From: Trileptium ribeirensis
Lineage: Eukaryota; Nematoda; Enoplea; Enoplida; Thoracostomopsidae
NCBI GenBank assembly: GCA_030248225.1
Contig: JASANE010028048.1
Coordinates: forward strand, 124,001 to 188,000
Direction: 5' to 3'
DNA length: 64,000 nt
The notes under the pieces are model-generated. The model had not been told where the DNA came from and searched no databases. It saw nothing but the letters and a program-made list of their open reading frames with translations. The position numbers were made by a program, and so were the translations under genes. Shown here in pieces: positions 11,558 through 23,299 of the stretch (position 1 is the stretch's first letter; each line of letters starts with the position of its first letter).

Positions 11558-13129
11558 TCAATGAAATACCGCGCTCGGGCCTATTACAGCACTGAAACCG
11601 TGCTGTGCAGTAATAATGAACATCATAAAACAAAGTGCACTGCACCAAACTTATACTATAAACATATAAGCGAGCAAAAAGCCCGAGCGCAAGGTCAAAG
11701 AAACACCTAGCTCGACAAACTCACAAACAGCACTGAGTTCCGCGATGCAACTGTGCATCAGCTTTTATACTCTGGTAGTTCTTATCTAAAACCGGAAAAT
11801 CGCCGGATAGTCACTATCTGTTGAAAGTTAAAAAGGTGGGACTGATAAGCGTTTGTTTAGAAAATAGGCTGTTATCTGCGTGAATATTTACTAATTTTAC
11901 TATTACTAAATGCGATATAACTACTGACGAAATAAACAAAATTTTAGATAAACAACCTTTAGATAAAGAGAAACTTCGATAGCCCAGCGTTTGATTAAAG
12001 TTGGTCAACTACCTTTATTTGTTTGCCCATAGATAAGAGGTGGAGTCAAATAAGATCAAACCCTAAATTTATATCTAAAGGAAAAAATTTTCTTTTTTTT
12101 TGATAGTCCAAAAATGCTAGGAATTTGAAGTATATGATTTGATCAAATAGCGCAACGCAGGTGATACTTAGCAAAGCAATGCAGCTGACAAACTAATATA
12201 TACAAAATACAATGATGCGAACAATATAACATGGCACAAAAGATATGAATTTACCCCGGCGCGCGGACCTGTATCATGGTTCCATGATGTCAAGAATTGC
12301 TGGTATGTACTGGTATAACGTGTCGACGGTGAGGGTTTTCGCCTGGGACGACTTTCCCTCACATAAATATCAAGATTTTGAAAAAAAACTACACAATACA
12401 ACTGACTAATACACTGCATTAACTACAGACGGTGTCCGCCATTGCTAATTTGCGCCCAATTGGTTGCTAAGTGTGTGGCCGACACTGTAAACAAGAAATG
12501 TAGTAGCTAGGTGTGTGTCATAAATGTCGGAAATATATTAAGTTTGCAACTACATAAGGACAAAATTTCCAATCAGCGGGGACATAACGTGAACACCGCA
12601 TACATATCAATATAATTACGCTTTTTTGAACGTCACCATTTCAATGCACGACAGATTTAGTGTTATAGTGACAAATTTCCGTTCCGGTTGTAACAATAAT
12701 GTGTAATACAAGTTCGCATGACGCCAAATTTGCGATAACTATATGGTCCAACACCTAACGTCTTTATTATACTGCGATCGTTTTAGTCTTCCCGAAAAGT
12801 ATTTGAAGCGTAAACAGCAAGGCTCTTTGGAAGCGTAAACACCAGGAATAAAATAACCGAAGCAGCGGTCAGAGATTATAGAAATCTAAATTCTATTGGC
12901 TGAGGTTGTCACTGGTCGCTGGTATTTCACAAGAAACCACCTCGAAGCTATAAGCTTTGAGATTATGAGGTAAATGAGCAACACGACCAACGAGCACAAA
13001 GTGGAGCATGCGCATGCAAAATAACAGTGAGTAGAAGAGTAAGACTAAGTGTCATACTCTTTAAATTGAATACTCTTTACATGAATAAAGTAATACATAT
13101 ACAAATTTACATCATAAGTTTCTATAGCA

Positions 13130-13400
13130 GAGGTTACCTCCTAAAGCTCGACCGCTCCCTCAAGCCAAATCTACACTCACACCACCGCTGATGCGAGTGC
13201 AGGAGGCACGCGAAAAAATTTACACCAAAAATAGGCTAAAACACAGTGAAAGTAGGTAAAAATTAGGGTAAAATTGGCGAAAAATAGAGGAAACTAAGAA
13301 AAAATTGTCTCAAAATAATTCCTAAAAATGTGAAAAATTTACCCCCACTCCCGCGCTACCACCTTCCCTCAAGCCCGCGGACTCGCCCCTAATTCGACGC
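13130..13400. repeat. GC-rich dispersed module, copy 2
   Basis: C-rich ends flank an A-rich core with TAAAATTGGCGAAAAATAG, like the core of the 19-kb copy. Confidence 0.4.
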
Positions 13401-13914
13401 ACTTGCGAAACACGTATATATGTTTTCTCTATATCATTAGAAGCTCTACGGGTAGTTTTGGAACGAATAAAATATTTTAGCATGCTTAAAGCTCTAACAA
13501 ACTGGCTAAGGAAATCAACCGACTAAAGATTTATCAAACACACCTTAAACTATCATAACTGTCTTTCGTAATGCCACAAAGATAGATAGCAGATAACTAA
13601 CACAATTTTGCGGATCGCATACTTTCGAAACATTGAAGCTGGCAACAGAAACTAATAATTTTTCCTTCAATTATATATGAATAGAACTTTAGAATCCTAC
13701 ACCTATACATATGGCTCTGTGGATCATGATACTGCAGTCGTGTATGCAGCATTGCGTATAGGTTGCAGCCTGAATTATAAGGTTTTCTTCCAATTCGCAT
13801 TTTCCATGCATTAATGTTTGCAAGAATTTAGAATCCATATGGCTTAACGCTAATAATTTATTACAAAAATGCCAGCTCCGGGCGAAAACCAGGAGAGGGA
13901 CGACCGCCCTTTTA

Positions 13915-14020
13915 TTGGGTAAGTAAGGGCTCTTCTACTTCGCCTTGATATATCAACAGCCGAGCAGAGCCAGAGGCTAAGATCTAACTGTAAGAGCCGA
14001 ACCTAGTAAAACAGCTACAC
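13915..14020. repeat. Relative of the 37.95-kb short MITE-like element
   Basis: Reverse complement matches the 38-kb element at the end (CTAGGTTCGGCTCT) and inside (TTGATATATCAAG). The other end is diverged. Confidence 0.3.
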
Positions 14021-15592
14021 ATATAGCTTCTTTGTTGGTTTCAGTATATTACATTTTCTGTTAAGAGTTACCCCAATTTGTGCAGAAACCTTCGCATAGA
14101 CACGGCTATTAAGAGTCTTGCTCGTTCTATCTGGACTCTAAGTAGCGTCCTGTTGCGCAGCATAAGCCTTGAGAGCTTATAATATTATTAGAATTAGTAG
14201 AGTACCTCTAGTAGCATTTGATCCAGCTGCTTGTATTTGATCCACGGATTCCTTAGTTGTTTGGCTGCCAAATATTTGTCCTTAAAGCATAGACTACGTT
14301 GGAAAATATTTTTAGCCAATCACATAGAAATTGGAATCATAGCCAGTGGTCGTGTTTTGTTTAAAATCACATTCCATGTCTTCAAGTCAAACTCCGTAAA
14401 GCACATCAACGAAAAGTGGTCCCACAACAACTTTTGATATTTTAACCGTAAAATTACTGCAATTTCATGTTAAAATTTGACTGCAACTCAATTTTTGCTA
14501 GTAAACAAATCTTATGACATCTGCTCGGAAACGTCACAGTCTTAGAGATTTATCCACTTATGTCATACATTATGACGGCTCACTTTTACAGAAAGATAAT
14601 TAAACACAAAAGATGTAAAATAGTTTAACCCTTTCATGCCGGAATTACTTTGTATATTGAGCAATGTTTGACAAACTTGAGCCTGATCTATGAATTATAT
14701 CCCCACTGTACAGTGTGCAGGCGGTGTAACCAAACCGCTGAGCTGTTTAGTAACAGTTGCCCAGTTTCCTAAGAAATAACGCAAAACGAGCAATTAAAAA
14801 GCAAGTGCTTCACAACAACAACGCATCGCAATATTCGCTGTTTCGGTTAAGGACTGGTTTCGTACAAAGCTTCCCAATCTTTTGGATATTATATCGATAT
14901 TTTATAATATGATTTATTGGCATGCAATAAGTTCCGTTGAGAAATACGCTAGGTAATACTGATTTCTATAATCATGATTAAGTCACATCCAAGCATTAAT
15001 TCCAAAACGCCTTTCATTAAAAATTATATATGTTGATACTATACTGAAAGTTTTTTATAACATTTTATTAGGTTAACACAAAAATGTCAACATTTTCTAA
15101 ATTAACTCCGGGAAATACGCGTGTGTTGATGATTGCGCTAGTTCCTGCTGTTTTCATTAATAAATATTGACATTGAACCCAAATTTTGTGTGAATAAGTA
15201 TAAATAATACAGAATTTTGACTTGACGTCCTAAACCTATACTTGCTTTGTGTAAATACCAAATCATCAAAGTTATAAATCACACAAGTTCGTCCACTAAA
15301 CAAAACATAAATACTCATTGTCTGTATTCTAAAGATTAACACATTAATGCACACACATTTGGTGTAGATAATATTTCACTGATTCCGTAGGTAGGTGAAA
15401 ATAAATATATGGCTCTTATGAAAAACTATGTACTTGGCGGAGGATGGAGGAATTATACTTGCGATTAAAATTACTTGAACAACTTATTATTATGATCCAC
15501 TACTAATACAGTTTTTTATTTATTTGTATTCCCAAAAACAAAAACCTTCTTATACTGACTATACAGAAAAGCTAGTCGTTGTTCTAAGATAC

Positions 15593-15699
15593 CTGTAGCG
15601 CTTTAAGCGAAACCTTTACCCGTCTGTACGAATCCAGAATGCGATGTTTCGCTTTCATTAGTCGCGTTGCATCAGCTAACACTTTGTCACGATTGGGAT
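15593..15699 (-). CDS. Gene 1 exon 5 (107 nt), charged helical segment
   Basis: Flanked by a textbook acceptor (pyrimidine-rich TTGTTTTCAG) and donor (CTACAG then GTATCT). It starts in phase 1, with 2 nt completing an Asp codon, and ends in phase 0. The 35 codons include DKVLADATRLMKAKHRILDS followed by YRRVKVSLKALQ: highly charged, Lys/Arg-rich and likely alpha-helical or coiled-coil. This is one of the best exons in the window by splice quality and codon texture. Confidence 0.65.
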
Positions 15700-17688
15700 C
15701 TGAAAACAATTAAACCACATATTGGTAGAACAATGGGAATGTTTTTCAAAGATGTTGCATACCAATTCCCACGCCGTTCAGCTTGGGCATTGGCTGGGCA
15801 CCACGCGAAAATTTAGAGTTATAGATATAACGTTCTGCGCCCACTATTCATATATTTGAGAAGAAATATCTATAACGGTAGCATCTGTTTAAGACTTGAC
15901 GGTAGAAATCCGAACTGACATTTTATTTAAAATATATATAATGTGTTTTGTGAAAATAAGAAAATTTTTAGCTCATAAAACTACTTAAATCAAGATATTA
16001 ATCAAGAAGGTGCAAACCTAAGTTATGATAAAACATCGTGCTTGAAATGGCGAATTGGAATATGTCTCTAGTCCGGCATCGCAGGTCGGTCACCATATTT
16101 AAAGGATGATTGGACAGAAACGTATTTAGCTAAATATTGGACCCTAACAGCTATATATCTATTGCTAGTCAAACCTTATCTAATAGAAACGGGTTAATCA
16201 AGTTGTAATATTAACAATTCTTGCACTAGGTACCAGATATGACGCAGAGCCTGAGAAAGTCAAAAACAATGTCACAGAGTGACTGTTGTAACAATAACTG
16301 TAGTTCATCGTTATATTTGTAGTTCGTTTTCATAATCCAAAACATAAGAATTGCCAGCGAAACATCACATTTACAATTAAAGGGCAGTGACCGTCATGCG
16401 TAAGACAAGGCTTCAATGCTTGGCCAATCACATGGAAATTTAGTTTATTTGAAAGCGAACCAAGAATTTTTAGTTTTGGTTTCAATCGTAGGTTGTTTGA
16501 AACTTTACTTAACATGCTAAAGAATTTGATTCCTTCTTTGTGGCGGTGAATTGTGGCTTCACTAGATCTTATTGAAGTCTAATACTGCTATACCCAAACA
16601 GGGGCGACTTTGGTTTGATTGCTGCACGAGAAAAGCTACAAAAGGGTAATGCTTTTATGTAGTATTACCAGAATCTGTAACCAAGGAATGTTTTGTGTCA
16701 AAAGTACTGTCCTTTGACAACTTAGCTAATCCTTAATAGAAGTGAATTACTCTTTTACATAAAACGCCGCTCCCATTGCATAAACAATTAATTTCACCAG
16801 CTAGATAAATATATACCCATATCAATCGTTTTATTTGTTGTGGCTATAGCTTTGGGAATACACATGTGCTAATAATTTCAAAAGCTGTATCCGAACTATA
16901 AGTTAGCATGCCAAATTTTCAGGAGATGGCTTTCAAAATCCACTCGTGCAGCTTAAATCAATATTGGCTATTAAAATAGCTACTTTCCGAAACAAATTAG
17001 GAGTAGCACATCACAGTTCAGGTAAAACCCACCGGCAGCACGATGTGGCGGAGGTATAAAGGCAGGCATAGCCATATCAAAAAGTGTGCAGTGCTACCAA
17101 CATGGATGCTTTGTGCTCGATCTTTGCTTGATTATGCGTTGACTAGTTTTATCTACTTGTTGTAAAATGGTGTGACGAATCGGTTGTTCTTCTATTGATT
17201 ATGATAGATGTAAAAATATGAGCGCATGGGTTAAATTGGTTAAATCTTTAATTATAACCATTTAACGTATGTATGTAGAATGTTATAATAGCAAAACATA
17301 GTAACAAGAGGTTACATAGATTTCAAAATTTCAGTGTTCTTCACCGACAAAGCTTCCATTCTCTCTGCCTGCGAAAATTGCTCTATAAAAGTTTGGTTCA
17401 CAGTCCTTCGGATCACATATTTGTTTATTTACCGCAGTCCTTTGAGCAGATAGTTCAAAACATATAGGTAAGACTGGGTATACAACCATATAATAGAGCA
17501 TTATAAGGCAACCATAAAACAATTTGACAAATAACATACTGGTTTTCTTAAGTTCAAATTTGTTTTATCGCGCATTATAAATTGTAACTACAAAACCTAG
17601 GAATTGCAAATTTTGGACTATTTTAGAAAAATATAGTACGGAAAATATACTTTATAATAATATTAATAGATATTAGTAGATTTCTTAC
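15700..17688. other. Gene 1 intron 4
   Basis: A 17331-17537 minus-strand frame is protein-like but unnecessary for the model. TTAGCCAATCACAT-like blocks recur at 14.32 and 16.42 kb. Confidence 0.3.
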
Positions 17689-17740
17689 CCTTCAGGGCTA
17701 ATTTATGTATAGATGCGTGAGTCCACTTTAGATGCGTACA
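17689..17740 (-). CDS. Gene 1 exon 4 (52 nt)
   Basis: Acceptor AACCTCAG, with the exon's first base at 17740, and donor CTGAAGG then GTAAGAAA (intron from 17688). It enters in phase 0 and leaves in phase 1, joining exons 3 and 5 without a stop. It encodes CTHLKWTHASIHKLALK, which runs smoothly into the charged helix of exon 5. An overlapping frame on the same strand, open from about 17890 to a stop at 17703, also looks protein-like (it contains QRKKYEREFLGQSIRDFKKR). That could be an alternative terminal exon, or chance. Confidence 0.5.
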
Positions 17741-18024
17741 CTGAGGTTACTCTTTTCTTAAAATCACGAATTGATTGGCCCAGAAATTCACGTTCGTATT
17801 TTTTCCGTTGGTATTCACATTTTTGTGAACGCGAACATGGGATTTGCGGTGTACGAATGGAATTTGTGTTAGCGCCAATTTATCCATTTGGCACGTTTGT
17901 CCGCGCTCGTTAAAATGAGATTCTGAATCAGACATCAATGTTCGTGGTCTATTTGTGTATTATAGCAAAAAAGAAAAACGCGTATGGTAATCGCGTTTTG
18001 ACTTTTTCGCGGTCAGCTAAATAC

Positions 18025-18173
18025 GATGCCATTGTGACGCCGAAAGCGCCCACTCGTTGCTGCATCGCAAATCGTTTGCGAGTATACATAAGGTAAGATT
18101 GTGATTTCTTCGCATTTGTCACTTTTAAGAATCGCGAACTGCCTTGACAAAAGAACAGCACAGGTGTACGCAC
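18025..18173 (-). CDS. Gene 1 exon 3 (149 nt)
   Basis: Acceptor AATTTAG with the exon's first base at 18173. The frame is open for 49 codons (the segment includes RQFAILKSDKCEEITILPYV) and I end it at a GTATTT donor at 18024, phase 0. The donor has an atypical C in the last exon position, so the 3' boundary is the weakest junction of gene 1. Read through without splicing, the frame stops three codons later. An overlapping frame on the same strand is open for 74 codons but fits no phase with the neighbours. The segment looks helical; no motif is recognised. Confidence 0.42.
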
Positions 18174-18342
18174 CTAAATTGGACTCAGACATAATTCAAA
18201 AGTGCCAGATGAGGTAACTGGATTTAGCAGGTAATCTGGCTTCCCATGGTGGTCGCCTATTTTGAAGACTGATTGTATGACAGCTTGAACCAAAACATTT
18301 GTATCAATACGGGTTGCATATCAATTATAAAATTGAACTTAC

Positions 18343-18393
18343 TTTGTAGTACCTGTATATTCAGTTTTGTATATATTATTGAAACTTCTTGTA
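18343..18393 (-). CDS. Gene 1 exon 2 (51 nt)
   Basis: A short exon between AG at 18395-18394 and a consensus donor GTAAGT starting at 18342. It enters and leaves in phase 1, matching exon 1 and exon 3. It encodes a 16-residue stretch, QEVSIIYTKLNIQVLQ, with a helical hydrophobic pattern. The acceptor lacks a long pyrimidine tract, so an alternative acceptor a few bases away is possible. The call rests on the strong donor and the phase agreement. Confidence 0.4.
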
Positions 18394-19003
18394 CTTGGCA
18401 CAACGTATGAATAGTGTTGTTAGAGAAAGCTCAAAAGCAATTTCGTAACTCGAATGTTGTGACAACAACCTGAGGAAACATAGTAATGGTGGACTCTGCT
18501 TTTACCGTTGTCAACTGGTGTAAATGAGGTGTTTTCTGTCGAACTAATATTCAGTTTTAACCACTGTTATCCCAAGTATATATGGTTCATAATTATAATC
18601 TGTGCTAAAGAACAAATTTAGACTACAACTCTATAATTTCCAACACGTTGCACACTACTAACTTCAGGCGATTGTGCGTGTTGGCGATTTAACAAAAACA
18701 AGAATTCCAAATTTGTCTACATGATTTCCCTTGCAAAAAAGATAAATATTATAACTGCAATTTCTCTGCAAGTCCATTTTGCAGTGTGTATCATAAAACT
18801 GTAGCGACGTTCGTATCCAGACTATTCGATTGACTAAGCAGAAACAAAGTATTGAACGAATGAATTATTATAATGGGACATTATAAATCCCGTTCCAGGT
18901 TGTTGAACATAGCTTTTCTTATGCAGGGTAAGTGTCTCCCTGCCGGAATCTACCAAGGACTATAAAGCTGAATGTAGCTAAACGGCTGAAATTGTTACGT
19001 GAT

Positions 19004-19605
19004 TTCGGACACTAAATTTATAACTGCTGCCCATGTGAACATCACTATATGCATATATAATACACGAAATATATTATACAATATGTAACATAAATTAGAC
19101 ATTATATAAAATATATATTACTTTATAGCATAGATGTGGATAGGATAGATGGGTGGTGTGGGGGTAGCTCCTAAAAGTCGGACCTTCAAGACACACCTGA
19201 AGGCTCCGCAACTTATGATTCGTACGGTTTCGCAGTGCGCCCAAGGCGCGAGAAATATTTCTGCAAAAATTAACAAAAAGTGTGAAAACTATGCAAGTAC
19301 TGGTACTAAGTAACGTCGTCAAAAATTGAGTAAAATTGGCAGAAATCGTGCAAAACTGCGAAAAATGTCGGCTGTAAGGTCTACCCATGAGGTTCTATAA
19401 TCTCCCCCGGCCCACATTCTACCCATAAGCCGAGATACGTTTGACACATATGCTTTATAGTACGCAGCCGGACACTAAATTGCAAACTGCTGAACTTGTG
19501 TGCATCATTGAATGCATATTTAATATACAAAATATATTATAAAATAAGTAATATAAATTAAATATATTACAAAGTATATATCATGTATAATACATATCAA
19601 AGATG
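19004..19605. repeat. Pair of about 130-bp direct repeats, 462 bp apart
   Basis: Both begin GGACACTAAAT, continue with AACTGCTG and a CATCA..ATGCATAT block, then similar TATA-rich text ending near CAAAGATG/CATAGATG. The GC-rich module sits between them. Confidence 0.5.
19135..19440. repeat. GC-rich dispersed module, copy 3, between direct repeats
   Basis: G/C-rich ends with a core containing TAAAATTGGCAGAAATCGTG. It is bracketed by two AT-rich direct repeats (about 19004-19130 and 19466-19605). Confidence 0.45.
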
Positions 19606-20785
19606 AAACCGGGTCACCATAATTCTGCAAATTCGTAAAAGAAATCATATTGGAAAAAAGGCGAATAAATTTCGTCTAGTTAGAGATATTAAAAAGACAC
19701 AGTCGCCCAGTTTAGTGCCATGTTCTGGAAATTTTGTTGAGCTTTTAAGCACCTGCAACCGAGATTACATACTAGGTCCAATCGAAATTATTTACTATCC
19801 TTATGTGGCCATTTCGCGACTCTTTTTATTAGACAGTGGTTTCTGGCATTGAAATAACTCAATTGTTCGCTTTACTGAGAGCTGCTCCAAAGAGTGGGTG
19901 GTTTTTCCTTTAGCGAGCTCGCTCTAAAAGGCTGAGTTAATGGGTATCCGTCCAAAAAATAAGCGATTTATTAAATCGGCTCTCTGCTCAATTTCCGTAA
20001 GTATAATATCCGTAAGTTTCGTTTAAGACCTTCAGACGTTTCGTTTAAAGCAAATGGTATTGCGGTATGGGTGATAGATGAAAGTGGGTCACTTTCTTCG
20101 TTATGTACCCTGTGTGACAAATGCTACTGGTAAAGAATTCACTATTACGACGCTAAATGCAGCTGAATAGTTTAAAGTCATTTATGATAAACTATAGAAT
20201 CACCTGTATGGGTTCATAATTTGTGCGCTTCACGGGTCTGAAAAAGGTCATGAGAGATACAAACCTTCAATTTTTGCTGGTACTCGCTGGCCCAAAAAAT
20301 TTTGCAATCACCCCTGCCTACGCCTGAGACTAGAGTCCTGGGAAAAATTAAATACGTGTTCATATTAAATTTTAGCCATTTGGCTGGGTCTAAAAGTAGG
20401 CTGGTCATCATGTGAAGCGGATTGTGCGCAACGCGCAAGCAACGCGGAAGTACCTACATCAGAAGATAAGAGCAGACACTGAGAAAGGCAAAAGACATTT
20501 AAATAACGAGAAGAAAGGTAATTATGTTATGTGGAGTACAGCGCAGAGGATTTGGGCTTCTGAATTGAACCAGGTCAACCCATTGGCACGGTCACAGATG
20601 TGACCTAAAACGACCAGGTTCTATATCTGTTATATATATATTACACCTTTTACATGTTATATACAGTATGTTATATATAATATATTATAACAAATACATG
20701 TCTTAAATAATATATATTGTAATATAGTCTATATAGTGAAAGCCATGCATACAAATGTCTGAATGCACGGATAGCTATATAACAA

Positions 20786-20877
20786 GTTCAGAGATTTGTA
20801 CGCACGGTAACTCGTTCAAACTCGTGCTATCGCACTCGTTTGAACTTGTCTCAAACGGTGCGTACAAATCTTTGAAC
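20786..20877. repeat. Long hairpin, arms of about 44 nt, in TATA-rich flanks
   Basis: Left arm runs from GTTCAGAGATTTGTACGCAC to TCGTGC and right arm from GCACTCG to GTGCGTACAAATCTTTGAAC, around a TATC loop, with a few bulges. Flanked on both sides by TA-rich repeats (20620-20760, 20925-21015). It may be the centre of a palindromic element. Confidence 0.6.
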
Positions 20878-21695
20878 GCACTGCTGCCTGTGCTACAGCT
20901 ATTACCTGTATATTGAGCATATTTATTACATATATAATATATGGCATATATGATGTAGATACCGATATATATGTAGGGAAATGATTATGTAGCTGTATAT
21001 TATATATTTTTATCTATAGTGTAGGTATTAAATCGCAAGGTGCCGGAGCCAGAGTCCTATTAATTGACCAAGTCAGCGCGCATGGCTGGATGAAAAATGA
21101 ATATTTATCGAAAATCATGGTCTTCCCAGACTAATAGAAATACCGACAGATCACCTGTGTTGCAGTGCGCATCAAGTGGCATAGATATTGCATTATAACA
21201 TAAACGGCTTTTCTGAGAAGTATATTGTTACACCTTCCAGGGTAGTCAGACCGTGTGATAGATGCAGTGTTAAGCTGAGAATGCTGTATTAGCCTAGCTG
21301 TGAGGCATTCGATCGTAACATTTGATAAAAAGTTTAGATACAGTAGTTTTAAAGCCGTTACAGCGTGCAATAGTTCCTGGCCAACACAGTAGCTGGAGAC
21401 CATATACCCAAAAGGCTAATAATACCATTATCAGCATGAATTACACAGTAGTGACTCAGTTTCACGCTAAAGCTTCAGTCAAACTGAAGTTAACACGTAT
21501 CCGCTGAAATGACTTCTTGGATATAGCACGTTTGATTATCGAAATAATAAACTAAACTTTCATTAATATTATTATATATCGACACGCCTAACGCTACAAT
21601 CGTTTCGCTTAATCAAAATAAAGTCAATTACTTAACTGACCATTTCATACTCAGCGTTTCCAAACTATAACTTGACAATTTCTTTCCAACCTTAC

Positions 21696-22101
21696 CTGGA
21701 ATAAACGATATAACCGAATGTGTCGACCATTTAGAGCCGTAACGTGAATTAATAGCGTGATCACGACCGCTACACCCGGAATCCGAAAATCCAGTGTTAC
21801 CTCGAAACGACGACATAAATCGGGAAAATGCATTCGACGAATTATCACTTTGCACTTTTGCCAAATTGTCACGATTATTAGCAACAGTATAATCTTGAGT
21901 GTTTTCATTTTTGACATGGAGCGATTCACTGTACGTGCGATAAGCAGTACGATGCTGAGTACTTGTTGGTTTTACCACCTCATGTTGCTGTTGGTAGCGG
22001 TGTTTTGTTGTTGTTTCACGACGACGATATACTGATCCAGTGCTGGAATCAGTTACTGCACTTGAAACCGATTGATTCGATAGATTTGATATGGTAGTCA
22101 T
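21696..22101 (-). CDS. Gene 1 exon 1, Ser/Thr/Asn-rich N-terminus
   Basis: ATG at 22101-22099 opens 135 codons before a strong donor, with CCAG then GTAAGG and the first intron base at 21695. An in-frame TGA lies 18 nt upstream of this ATG, which supports it as the start. The encoded region is low-complexity and polar: it begins MTTISNLSNQSVSSAVTDSS and continues with Arg/Tyr/Gln/His-rich stretches, as in a disordered tail. The exon ends in phase 1. The open frame runs a further 22 codons into the intron to a stop at 21628, so the donor rather than the stop defines the end. Other frames overlapping it look like shadows. I do not recognise a family. Confidence 0.62.
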
Positions 22102-22795
22102 GAAATACCTCGCTACTCACACTACTACATGTATCGAAACACATTTGATCGGATCATGGTCTATCCATGGAACCAAAGCTGTGGTATTCCAGTTTACCTA
22201 ATTCTGTATAACATTGAATCTTTTGCCAAACGTCAAATCTTTGCAAAAATTAATCATGGAAATATACTTACACTGGAGCTAATTGAAGTATAAGTACTTA
22301 CAGTTACCATTACATAATATAATGTTGAAAGTATGAATAAGTCACCTGTTCAACGCAGTGTTATAGACCCAATCACATTATAGATTTTGACACATCTACA
22401 TGTGTTTGATTCTTTCCGTTTTATAAATTTTTGTCATTGTTTGCATTTTAAAAGTGCCACTACACCGATGTATACAATTATGTTTCCCACTTTCTGCGAA
22501 CAGGGGTTAAATAAATAACTATTTTCAGGCCAAAGACAAGGCGAAATCGGAATTAGGGTTAGCCTAAGCTTTGCTTTGCATGTAGCTTAAATTGGAGCTA
22601 CATAAAGCGAATCCGGTAACTTTTTGCTGCATCTTGTATAAATTATGAGTTATTGGATACATCAATTTCCTACTCATCATTATAAAACTTTTAGGCCAAA
22701 AACGAAATATAATTTTTCATTGCCGATTGATTTGACGCTTGAATTGATATGATATAGCTGACTGATTTAGAATGAGTGCCTACAAATAAGTGTAA

Positions 22796-23299
22796 TATAG
22801 TGTTCACGTTATAATGTCCTCACAGGTTGGAATTTTTGTTGCCTGTAGTCGCGCCTCCGCCGTATAGACACTCAAGATCACACGCATGCCGTAAATTCAT
22901 TCCAAGAGTGTACGACACACCCTTACCTATTAAATTTTTGGTTACGGTGTCGCACACTCCCTAGCTATCATTTTTTCGTGAGTTAATACTAACGTATAAC
23001 ACACCTGTAGCTAACGCAGTCTAGTATTCATTTGTGTTGTGACTTTTTTGAAAATTTAGATATTTGTGTCAAGAAAATATTCATGTTGACAAGATGGTAT
23101 GCCGCATACTGTCAATAAAACTACGAACAAGACAGTGTTCTTGAAACCGTTGGAAAATGACAACACCCTTAGGTAACTACTCTTGAAAAGCTTTACGAAA
23201 AATAAGGAGTGTCTAAGACACGCTTTTGTCAAGGGTGTGGCTGAACTGTGTGGGTTTCCTAGGTTATAAAGGTTGCGACATTTTAACGTGGTTGCTGCA
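22796..23299. mobile_element. MITE, PIF/Harbinger-like family, copy 1 (504 bp)
   Basis: Terminal inverted repeats around GTTCACGTTATAATGTCC on the left and GACATTTTAACGTGGTTGC on the right, flanked by TAA on both sides (22793-22795 and 23300-23302). The interior aligns with copy 2, including GTGTACGACACACCCTTA and GTGTCTAAGACAC. It is non-coding. It lies just upstream of gene 1. Confidence 0.7.

Larger units (their letters stand above)
10003..12360. mobile_element. Insertion nested in a MITE, with decayed open frames
   Basis: This block breaks the alignment of the surrounding MITE and is visibly more GC-rich than its flanks. It begins GTAACGGGG and ends TTTCCCTC. The AAAT just outside each end (9999-10002, 12365-12368) may be a target duplication, but the ends are not clearly inverted. 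It holds open frames on both strands but no recognisable transposase motif. Confidence 0.45.
9793..12600. mobile_element. MITE copy 4, split by a 2.36-kb insertion
   Basis: Left end TGCGTGTTCGCGTTATAA after TAA (9790-9792); right end GACATAACGTGAACACCGCA before TAC. The first 210 bp and the last 240 bp align, in reverse orientation, to continuous parts of copy 2, and together make one ordinary-length MITE. The interruption runs from about 10003 to 12360. It lies in gene 1 intron 5. Confidence 0.6.
12601..15592. other. Gene 1 intron 5, part upstream of the MITE
   Basis: Holds the GC-rich module at 13.1 kb, the short MITE relative at 13.9 kb and a possible 66-nt exon near 13.75 kb that fails the phase test. 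Confidence 0.35.
18394..21695. other. Gene 1 intron 1
   Basis: Dominated by repeats: direct repeats and GC-rich module at 19.0-19.6 kb, TA-rich tracts and the 20.8-kb hairpin. Confidence 0.4.
3520..22101 (-). other. Gene 1 span: eight-exon minus-strand protein-coding gene, 412 aa, unknown family
   Basis: Hand-built model with coding exons, in order of transcription, at 22101-21696, 18393-18343, 18173-18025, 17740-17689, 15699-15593, 9649-9530, 6632-6509 and 3749-3520. All seven junctions obey GT..AG and all phases match (1,1,0,1,0,0,1). The total is 1239 nt, exactly 413 codons. The product would have a Ser/Thr/Asn-rich N-terminal 135 residues, then a mostly helical, charged remainder. I recognise no named domain, signal peptide or membrane segment. 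Introns range from 284 nt to 5.9 kb and hold MITEs, GC-rich modules and a nested insertion. The last four exons are the strongest part. The second exon, and the donor ending the third, are the weakest. Confidence 0.6.

Noticed and set aside
13733..13800. Possible gene 1 exon reading LYAMLHTRLQYHD
   Set aside because: Good AG and GT sites, but its phases cannot be placed between exons 5 and 6, which already join in phase 0.
17331..17537. Minus-strand frame as an extra gene 1 exon
   Set aside because: One reading could join exon 5 by phase, but exon 4 (17740-17689) has better splice sites and joins on both sides.
22302..22345. Minus-strand 44-nt exon with strong donor just upstream of gene 1
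   Set aside because: Reads as a hydrophobic segment but its phase 0 exit does not join the gene 1 start exon in frame; may be a 5' UTR exon, unproven.
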